Source: Nitrospirales bacterium (GTDB taxonomy: Bacteria > Nitrospirota > Nitrospiria > Nitrospirales > UBA8639). From it: 28,077 bases of DNA. The position numbers and the translations under genes are program-made. The notes under the pieces are model-generated. The model was not told where the DNA came from. It saw only the letters and a list, made by a program, of their open reading frames with translations, and searched no databases. The stretch spans positions 1 to 28,077 of the forward strand of contig JAJDBO010000115.1 in assembly GCA_029261305.1 (NCBI GenBank). The letters are read 5' to 3'. Every line of letters starts with the position of its first letter. The stretch's first letter is position 1. Shown one piece after another: positions 22,234 through 28,077 of this stretch.

Positions 22234-23184
22234 GTGAGTACGATTCAATGCAGAGAATGGGAGAGTCATCAAGGCGATGTCTTGAACTCAAAAAATGGAT
22301 TCGACGTCATTGAGTGTGAGGCTTGCCACTTTAAACACGTGGTCCCCATCCCAACCTCGGAAGAACTCAATCAATTTTATGAACAGAAATTTTATGAATC
22401 CAAATGTGACTACTTCCAACAACACCGTGAGCAATTAGAGTGGTGGAATTTTGTTAATGGTGAACGATATGAACGCCTGGAAGGGTTTCTCTCTGGAAAG
22501 CCTGGAACTATTCTCGATATCGGTTCTGGCCCTGGATTTTTCTTGCAATTGGGAAAAGAGCGCGGATGGGATGTGCTAGGGCTCGAGCCCGGCAGCCAAG
22601 CCGTGGAACATGCGCGAAACCTTGGAGTGAAAGTCCTTCAAGGCTCTTGGTGTCAAATCAAACCTGAGCAGCTGGGTACGTTTGATGTTGTGCATGTGGG
22701 ATGGGCCATGGAGCATTTGCCGGATCCTAAGGCTTTTGTGGAGGCCTGTAGTCGCCTAGTAAAACCTGACGGCCTGTTGTGTACGGTGGTCGCTAACGAT
22801 TACAACCCTCTTCAGCAAATTCTCCACGATCACTTTGAGTATGAACCCTGGTGGGTTGTGCCACCCGAACATATCAACTATTTCGATATTTCCTCTCTTA
22901 AGCAATTGTTTGAATCCTCTGGATTTGAATGTGCCAATGTGACGACGAGTTTTCCCTTGGAATTGTTTCTATTGATGGGAGACAACTATGTCGGCCATCC
23001 ACATGTGGGTCGGGAGTGTCATCAGAGAAGAAAGTCCTTGGAGTATACGATGGCAAAAAGTGAAAGGCCTGAGTTGAAAGGGCAAATATACACGGCGTTC
23101 AGTCAGCTAGGGTTAGGACGTGACATCGAAATGATTGTCAGACGGCCCAATGGGCCGACGTCCGTGAAAGGAAATAGAAGTTGA
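22234..23184 (+). CDS. SAM-dependent methyltransferase, paralogue 2
   Basis: A 316-residue class I methyltransferase and clear paralogue of the one at 17515-18438. Shared blocks: FDVIECEACHFKHVVPIP (CEAC at 28-31), ILDIGSGPGFFLQLGKERG with motif I at 95-101, NDYNPLQ, PWWVVPPEHINYFD and ELFLLMGDNYVG. The C-terminus is longer and ends in a basic NRS tail. I use GTG 22234, with GAGG at 22222-22225, because its start lines up with the paralogue; an in-frame ATG at 22216 adds six residues and overlaps the SDR stop. It ends with a four-base overlap (TTGA) with the next gene. The substrate is unknown but is likely related to that of paralogue 1. Confidence 0.88.
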   Translation: MSTIQCREWESHQGDVLNSKNGFDVIECEACHFKHVVPIPTSEELNQFYEQKFYESKCDYFQQHREQLEWWNFVNGERYERLEGFLSGKPGTILDIGSGPGFFLQLGKERGWDVLGLEPGSQAVEHARNLGVKVLQGSWCQIKPEQLGTFDVVHVGWAMEHLPDPKAFVEACSRLVKPDGLLCTVVANDYNPLQQILHDHFEYEPWWVVPPEHINYFDISSLKQLFESSGFECANVTTSFPLELFLLMGDNYVGHPHVGRECHQRRKSLEYTMAKSERPELKGQIYTAFSQLGLGRDIEMIVRRPNGPTSVKGNRS

Positions 23185-24458
23185 AACGAATTCTTATCGC
23201 AGGTGCTAGTACTTTTGGAGTGAAGAATCTTGGCGATGATGCCATGTTCTGCAATTTGGTTGTAGGCCTTCGCCGAGAATTTCCTGGCTGTGAGTTGACT
23301 TTTCTTGCCAGGCATCCCGATGAACAATTCGATCGAACCTTCGGTGTGCATTCAATTAAGAATTTTGAACATGAAAATAAAGCCCAAAGCCTGGGCCGCT
23401 GGTTTTGGGGTTTTAATCCTGGAGATCCTACGGATCATGTCGCAGCAATACGAAAAGCCATAGAGGAATGTGATGTGGTGGTGATCGGTGGAAATTCTTT
23501 TATGGAAATCTCCGAGAGCCAGTTTTTGCGTGGAGTGCCATCCTATGCTGCTCTGTTGGCCACGTGGGCCAAGCTCTTTGAAAAGCCATATGTCCTCTAT
23601 GGTGTGGCCTGCCCAACTCTTCGGAATGAGTATACGAAACAAGTGGCCAGATTTCTTTGTGAGAATGCGGCTCTCGTGACCGTTCGGGAAGATTTTTCCG
23701 TCCAGCAGTTACGGGACGCCGGTGTCGACGTTTCCAATGTGCAAGTGCTGGCTGATCCAGCATTCGGGGTTGATCCTGTTTGGGATAAGGATGCTGGCCT
23801 TCAAGTGTTAAATGAGGAAGGGATTACTCTAGGTTCTAAACCACTGATCGGTATTTGTTTCCGTCACCAATATTGGTCATGGAGTGATGGGGAGTTTGAG
23901 GCTTATGCCAGGACCACGGCCCGTTTTTGTGACTGGTTGGTGCATGAGTTTAAGGTGGAATTACTCTTTATTCCGAATTGTACGTATGCAGTTGATACCG
24001 AAAACGAGGATGATCGCATTGTTTTAGCCTCAATTAGGGAGAAGATGAATGAGTGTGATCAGGCGCATTTGATTAAAGGTGATTATGACCTTCATAAAAT
24101 TCTCTCTCTCTTTCAATTCTTGGATATGATGATATCTAGTCGCAGGCATTCATGTGCGTTTGCGGCTATTCATCATGTGCCATTCTTAGCTGCGGCGATG
24201 GGGTATTCCTATCATTTTCAGCCTTTTCTTGAGTCCCTCTCATTGGATGATGCCTTTGTGGATTTAACTGAAGAGTCTTTGGAAGAGTTTAGAGAGAAAG
24301 TTCGACAGGCGTGGGATCGGAAGGCCAACACTGCCAGGATCATTCAACGAATGTTGCCTGAATTGAGGCGGAAAGCCCATCGGCATGTGGAGTTGATTGC
24401 CAATATGTTACACAGTCAGCAAACAACGTGTTCCGAAACAATATTGGAGTATTGTTAA
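23181..24458 (+). CDS. Polysaccharide pyruvyl transferase family protein
   Basis: A 425-residue protein of the CsaB/WcaK-like pyruvyl transferase family, which adds ketal-linked pyruvate to glycans from phosphoenolpyruvate. Seen: a Rossmann-like start with KNLGDDAMFCN (15-25, the usual GN.GD segment), DVVVIGGNSFMEIS (98-111), VREDFSVQQLRDAGV (168-182) with ADPAF (191-195), GICFRHQYW, and SSRRHSCAFAA (319-329), matching the family's SxRxHxxxFA motif. The start is TTG, overlapping the previous stop as TTGA and preceded by GGAAATAGAAG. Pyruvyl transferases normally act on polymer precursors, so this hints at a further decoration of the glycan. Family call is good; activity is inferred. Confidence 0.85.
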   Translation: MKRILIAGASTFGVKNLGDDAMFCNLVVGLRREFPGCELTFLARHPDEQFDRTFGVHSIKNFEHENKAQSLGRWFWGFNPGDPTDHVAAIRKAIEECDVVVIGGNSFMEISESQFLRGVPSYAALLATWAKLFEKPYVLYGVACPTLRNEYTKQVARFLCENAALVTVREDFSVQQLRDAGVDVSNVQVLADPAFGVDPVWDKDAGLQVLNEEGITLGSKPLIGICFRHQYWSWSDGEFEAYARTTARFCDWLVHEFKVELLFIPNCTYAVDTENEDDRIVLASIREKMNECDQAHLIKGDYDLHKILSLFQFLDMMISSRRHSCAFAAIHHVPFLAAAMGYSYHFQPFLESLSLDDAFVDLTEESLEEFREKVRQAWDRKANTARIIQRMLPELRRKAHRHVELIANMLHSQQTTCSETILEYC

Positions 24459-24516
24459 ATGCGAGTCAGTGTTACCTAGGCATGGACAAGTTGGTTCCCC
24501 CAATGGAAGGGTGTGT

Positions 24517-25944
24517 ATGAAAAATAAAGTAACCTTAATTTGGCCTTTCAATATGCATGCTCAAAAAATTCCAGAGTTGTTTCCGATTGGCTTAGGGTAT
24601 CTTATCGATAATATCGATGCACAAAGGTTTGATGTAAATTTGCTTGATTGTGCAATCCAGGATTTTCATCCGGAAAGCCAGGAGTTTAAGAACGAATTAG
24701 TCCGTCTTTCTCCAAATGTCGTTGGGATTTCTTGGTGGAGCAATAATACCCCGATTGTTGAATTAACGATTTCAGTTATTAAGCAGGTGTTGCCGGATGT
24801 CACGATAATTGTGGGTGGACCTCATCCTAGTGCCTATGGAGAACAGTTGATTCGTCATCACAACATTGATTTTGTGTTTTACGGTGAAGCGGAAATCGGA
24901 TTTCCAAAACTGTTGGATTTTTTCTTGGGATCACCCGATGGACCAATTTCAAGTGAATTTCTTAGTGTTGTCGAAGGACTTATTTATTTAGACGACGAGG
25001 GTGAAGTGCACAAGACCTCTCAATCGCTTGAAAATGATTTAGACAGACTTGGTGCCATTGAGTATGGTCGATTGGGCCTCACCCAATATCAGGAAAAAGG
25101 CTACTCCTATGGAGGGAAAGCCGTGAGGACGGATCAATTGACAGCACCCATGGTTGCGACAAGGGGGTGCCCCTATAAATGTAACTTTTGCGCGGCACCA
25201 GCCATGAATGGAAGAAAAGTCAGGAAACATTCTATTCCCTATTTACTGAAACATATTACGACGTTATATGAGAAATATCATGTGCGCCATATCGCTTTTG
25301 TCGACGATATGTTTACTCTAGATATTCAATGGGCGCAGGCGGTATGTGAGGGAATTGAGGGATTGAATTTGCAAGATTTTACTGTGAGTACTCCAAACGG
25401 AATTCGGTTGGAACGCATGAACCTCGACCTGGCAAAATCAATGAAGCGAGCGGGTTGGAAGGAGTTAGTGATTGCTCCTGAATCTGGATCGCCCAGGACC
25501 TTAAAGGAAATGGAAAAGGGCCTTCATCTAGAAAAGGTCAAACCGGTCATTGAGTTATTGCACGAAGCCGAATTAAAGGTTGCGGCATTTTTTATCATAG
25601 GCTATCCCAATGAGACGATGGATGATCTCTTACTGACAGAACAATTTATATACGATCATGATTTTGACGACTTGTGTCTCCATATTTTTCAGCCTTTGCC
25701 GGGCACCCCAATTTTTGATCGTTTGGTACAACAGGGCGAAATTACGTCAACCTTTGTTCCAGGTAGCTATCAGCAGGTAACTTTTAAGCCAAAATTTCTT
25801 GAAAAGGATCAAGTGCGGGATGTCTACAACAGAATTTTGAATACGTTTCGAGACAGCAAGGGTTGGAAATATAAAGATGCACATGTGGCTTCGGTAAGAC
25901 AACCCGACCAGCTCTACGGAGCGGAAATGGCGCATTCGGCGTGA
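24517..25944 (+). CDS. B12-binding radical SAM protein
   Basis: A 475-residue enzyme with an N-terminal cobalamin-binding-like domain (about 1-140; IIVGGPHPSAYGE at 97-109 and FYGEAEIGFPKLL at 121-133) and a radical SAM core. The 4Fe-4S cysteines are C218, C222 and C225 in ATRGCPYKCNFC. Later segments VDDMFTLD, APESGSPRTLKEMEKG and IIGYPNETMDDL are the usual core strands. The cobalamin histidine motif DxHxxG is not seen, as in many of this broad class. Relatives carry out methylations, ring changes or C-C bond chemistry, often in natural-product and glycan clusters; the reaction here is unknown. ATG 24517 has GGAAGG in front. The gene is visibly AT-richer than those of the pse block. Confidence 0.9.
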   Translation: MKNKVTLIWPFNMHAQKIPELFPIGLGYLIDNIDAQRFDVNLLDCAIQDFHPESQEFKNELVRLSPNVVGISWWSNNTPIVELTISVIKQVLPDVTIIVGGPHPSAYGEQLIRHHNIDFVFYGEAEIGFPKLLDFFLGSPDGPISSEFLSVVEGLIYLDDEGEVHKTSQSLENDLDRLGAIEYGRLGLTQYQEKGYSYGGKAVRTDQLTAPMVATRGCPYKCNFCAAPAMNGRKVRKHSIPYLLKHITTLYEKYHVRHIAFVDDMFTLDIQWAQAVCEGIEGLNLQDFTVSTPNGIRLERMNLDLAKSMKRAGWKELVIAPESGSPRTLKEMEKGLHLEKVKPVIELLHEAELKVAAFFIIGYPNETMDDLLLTEQFIYDHDFDDLCLHIFQPLPGTPIFDRLVQQGEITSTFVPGSYQQVTFKPKFLEKDQVRDVYNRILNTFRDSKGWKYKDAHVASVRQPDQLYGAEMAHSA

Positions 25945-25983
25945 GATGACAGTCTGGAAAAATAACGACGGTAGGAGGTAGGA

Positions 25984-27159
25984 ATGATCTCATTAGATAA
26001 ATCCAAACTGAGGATCGGGGCGTTGATCCAATGTACAGCATCGGACCTGTATTCCTCGCGAGACCCTTATGATTATAGCGTCGGTGTATCGAGGGAATGT
26101 GGATTATTTGACGAGGTCATTCTTGCGGCCCCCAATACAACCGACAGTCAAATTTTTGATCATCTTGCGCCAGAATGGAATGTGAAATTGGTCAAAGGCG
26201 CGGAGTTTAACGTGTCAGACCGAATGCTGCAGGCAGCGGAGTTTGGTGATGTGGATATTGTCGTTCGGTTGCTTCTCCGCCGTTTCTATCTGGACACGGA
26301 TTTGGTGAAAGATATGGTGTCGATGCTGGTGCGAGAGGATGTTGATTATATTCGACTGCCGCCAGATTTTAATTACGAATTGGGTGCGGATGTGTTTACC
26401 AAAAAGGCACTGGAACGAACCGTCACATTATTAAAAGGCGAAGGGCAGGATTTGGCTTCCAGGCAATTTGCCCCATGGCGGGTGATGGATGAAGATTCTC
26501 AGAATTTTAAGACTTTGGAACATCCGGGTTCCCCGAATTATTCGGCTCCAAAAATCGCGGCGATCAAAAAGAAACTTGGAGGTCTGCTGGGAGAAAATCA
26601 AGTGCACTATGGTTGGCAATTTCCTGCATCGGCATATGCCTTTGTCGGACCGCGTTTAATACCAAAAGGAACGACGCTTGATATTGCGTGTGGGCAAGGG
26701 AGTGGGTGTCGGCAGCTAGTAGAGTATAATCAAGAGGTCGTGGGTGTTGACCTTGATGAGGAGTTTATACAACGAGCCCAGGACCGCTTCGCGGATGTGG
26801 AAAACCTTTCTTATGTTTGTGCGGATGCCATGACCTACTCGATGCCGAAAGCGTACGATAGTATTGTATCCTTGCACACATTGGAACATCTTCCCGGACC
26901 ATCAGAATTTCTTCAGAGGTGCCATGAAAATTTGAAGCCTAATGGAACGTTATTCTTAGAGGTGCCGCTATTACTCCCTCGTCCTTTGGGAGAACCTCTC
27001 TATCCCTTTCATAGTATGGAATATACTCGAGACGGGTTGGACAGGGCTTGTGAAGAATCTGGGTTTAAGGTTGACCAAATGTTTGGACGAAATCGCGGAG
27101 TATTTACGGATATCAGTTCAGCACGGGAAGCCGTACATTATCAATGTTCGAAAGCTTAG
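25984..27159 (+). CDS. Fusion of degenerate SpsF-like domain and SAM methyltransferase
   Basis: 391 residues with two parts. Residues 1-180 resemble SpsF nucleotidyltransferases in their middle: KGAEFNVSDRMLQAAEF (71-87) and VRLLLRRFYLDTDLVKDMV (94-112) line up with GSQEDVLDRYYQAAKF and LRITADCPAIDPVVVDELL of the spsF gene in this window, and FNYELGADVFTKKALERT aligns with FPDGLDCEVLSFSALERA. But the QARMGSTRLPGK loop is missing and the ADCP aspartate is lost, so catalysis as a CMP-transferase is unlikely. Residues 200-391 are a class I methyltransferase: LDIACGQGSG (232-241), VVGVDLD, and SLHTLEHLPGP (296-306). The ribosome site AGGAGG before ATG is strong. Function is unknown. Confidence 0.82.
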   Translation: MISLDKSKLRIGALIQCTASDLYSSRDPYDYSVGVSRECGLFDEVILAAPNTTDSQIFDHLAPEWNVKLVKGAEFNVSDRMLQAAEFGDVDIVVRLLLRRFYLDTDLVKDMVSMLVREDVDYIRLPPDFNYELGADVFTKKALERTVTLLKGEGQDLASRQFAPWRVMDEDSQNFKTLEHPGSPNYSAPKIAAIKKKLGGLLGENQVHYGWQFPASAYAFVGPRLIPKGTTLDIACGQGSGCRQLVEYNQEVVGVDLDEEFIQRAQDRFADVENLSYVCADAMTYSMPKAYDSIVSLHTLEHLPGPSEFLQRCHENLKPNGTLFLEVPLLLPRPLGEPLYPFHSMEYTRDGLDRACEESGFKVDQMFGRNRGVFTDISSAREAVHYQCSKA

Positions 27160-27196
27160 TCTGAAGTTTTTGGCTAATTAGGGAAGCTAAATCTGT

Positions 27197-28077
27197 ATGT
27201 GTGGAATATTTGGTTTTTTTTCTCACAATAATGAAGCACGAAAATTGGCAGTAACTCATCAAGATGATATTATTTCCACGATCCAAGGGAGAGGGCCTGA
27301 CAATACCTCAATCGTGGAAGAAGGTAACTTTGTGGTCATGCATACTTTACTTAGTATGACGGGGCCATATCGTGAGCAACCGGTGATTGACGAGCAGTTT
27401 CTTCTGCTCTATAACGGCGAATTCTACAACGATTTTGAGCGGTACGATGCGACGTATGGCGATTGTGATTATTTGGCCTCCCGACTTCAGGAAGAAGGGG
27501 GGAATGCTCTGCGGTCCTTGGATGGCGAGTTTGCAATTTGTCTGCATCTCTTTGAATCGAATACCTTACTATTAGCTACTGATCCTTTTGGAACGAAACC
27601 CCTATACTATCAATTGACACCCTCATCCTGTGTGGTCGGGTCCTATGAAAGTACAGTCAAAGCTGGAATGCAACCTGGTCCAATTCACCAGGTTCCCGCG
27701 AATACTTTGTTGACCATTTCACTGACAGATTATTCAATACTGAGTCAATCCAACATTAGATCCTTTGATTTTCACTCTCAAACAATTATGACCTTTGATC
27801 ATTGGAATAAGGCTTTTGAAAACGCGTTACGAAAACGAACCTTGTCTGGACGACACAGAGCCTTTGTAGGCTTTAGCTCAGGCCATGATTCTGGATTGAT
27901 TGCGGCTGAGTTGATGCAGAGTCATATTGACTTTCATGCCTACACCATGCCGTATTTGGAAGACCAAAAGGTGTTGGATGAAAGGCTCCAGTTGTTACAA
28001 GAAAATGGGATTTCTTTTGATGTACTTGTTCCAACCCAGGAGGAGATCAAGGCCATGACCCAATATGTATGGGATCA
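27197..28077 (+). CDS. AsnB-like glutamine amidotransferase (3' end outside window)
   Basis: The reading frame begins MCGIFGF and stays open to the window end (293 codons), so it is partial. Cys2, exposed after Met removal, is the expected glutaminase nucleophile. Further class II amidotransferase marks are RGPDN (32-36), LYNGEFYN (71-78), LDGEFAICLH (108-117) and ATDPFGTKPLYY (127-138). The second domain starts with the PP-loop region GFSSGHDSGLIAAEL (225-239), where the canonical SGGxDS reads SSGHDS. The glutamine-binding stretch reads HTLLSMTG instead of the usual HRRLSI, which marks a non-housekeeping subfamily. In glycan clusters AsnB-like proteins amidate sugar acids; here a nonulosonic acid or uronate would be a candidate. 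The start has AGGGAAG about ten bases upstream. Confidence 0.88.
   Translation, partial: MCGIFGFFSHNNEARKLAVTHQDDIISTIQGRGPDNTSIVEEGNFVVMHTLLSMTGPYREQPVIDEQFLLLYNGEFYNDFERYDATYGDCDYLASRLQEEGGNALRSLDGEFAICLHLFESNTLLLATDPFGTKPLYYQLTPSSCVVGSYESTVKAGMQPGPIHQVPANTLLTISLTDYSILSQSNIRSFDFHSQTIMTFDHWNKAFENALRKRTLSGRHRAFVGFSSGHDSGLIAAELMQSHIDFHAYTMPYLEDQKVLDERLQLLQENGISFDVLVPTQEEIKAMTQYVWD

Noticed and set aside
1..28077. tRNA or rRNA genes, CRISPR arrays, transposases or integrases
   Set aside because: None seen on either strand; no array of spaced repeats and no recombinase-like protein.

Overview
All genes that I can support lie on the + strand, and the window is almost fully coding. It suggests a motile Gram-negative (diderm) bacterium, because the first gene is the P-ring protein FlgI. 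It also has FliW next to CsrA, a pairing seen in Bacillota, spirochaetes, Campylobacterota and Nitrospirota but not in enterics. By general feel of the proteins and about 50% GC, a Nitrospira-like member of Nitrospirota is my best guess, but no taxonomic marker is present and I hold this loosely.

Region 1 (1-5553) is a late flagellar block: end of flgI, a short flgJ (rod-binding domain only), flgM behind a good sigma-28 promoter, flgN, flgK and flgL. FlgK and FlgL share a mobile surface module, one copy in FlgK and two in FlgL. Region 2 (5749-9081) is a signalling pair: a REC-GGDEF diguanylate cyclase and a large cytosolic hybrid histidine kinase. Region 3 (9105-9903) is fliW-csrA. The order flgM-flgN-flgK-flgL-(x)-fliW-csrA matches the Bacillus subtilis order, except that the signalling pair sits in the middle and flagellin does not follow csrA.

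Region 4 is a 337-bp intergenic stretch (9904-10240) with direct and inverted repeats and a GGA-rich leader. Region 5 (10241-17552) is a nonulosonic-acid (pseudaminic/legionaminic-like) sugar pathway: PseB, PseC, a short NeuB-family synthase, an SpsF-type cytidylyltransferase, a class III aminotransferase, an aldo-keto reductase and PseG. No PseH-type acetyltransferase is visible. Region 6 (17515-23184) is an unusual decoration block: two paralogous methyltransferases flank an IolB-like cupin, an ATP-grasp ligase and two SDR enzymes. Region 7 (23181-28077) holds a pyruvyl-transferase-family protein, a B12-binding radical SAM enzyme, a fusion of a dead-looking SpsF-like domain with a methyltransferase, and the start of an AsnB-like amidotransferase. 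It looks AT-richer than the rest.

Taken together, the window reads as a flagellar operon followed by a glycan island at the place where flagellin would be expected. I infer that the island makes a heavily modified CMP-activated nonulosonic acid for flagellin glycosylation, possibly under FliW/CsrA control. The sugar's structure and its target are not shown by the sequence.
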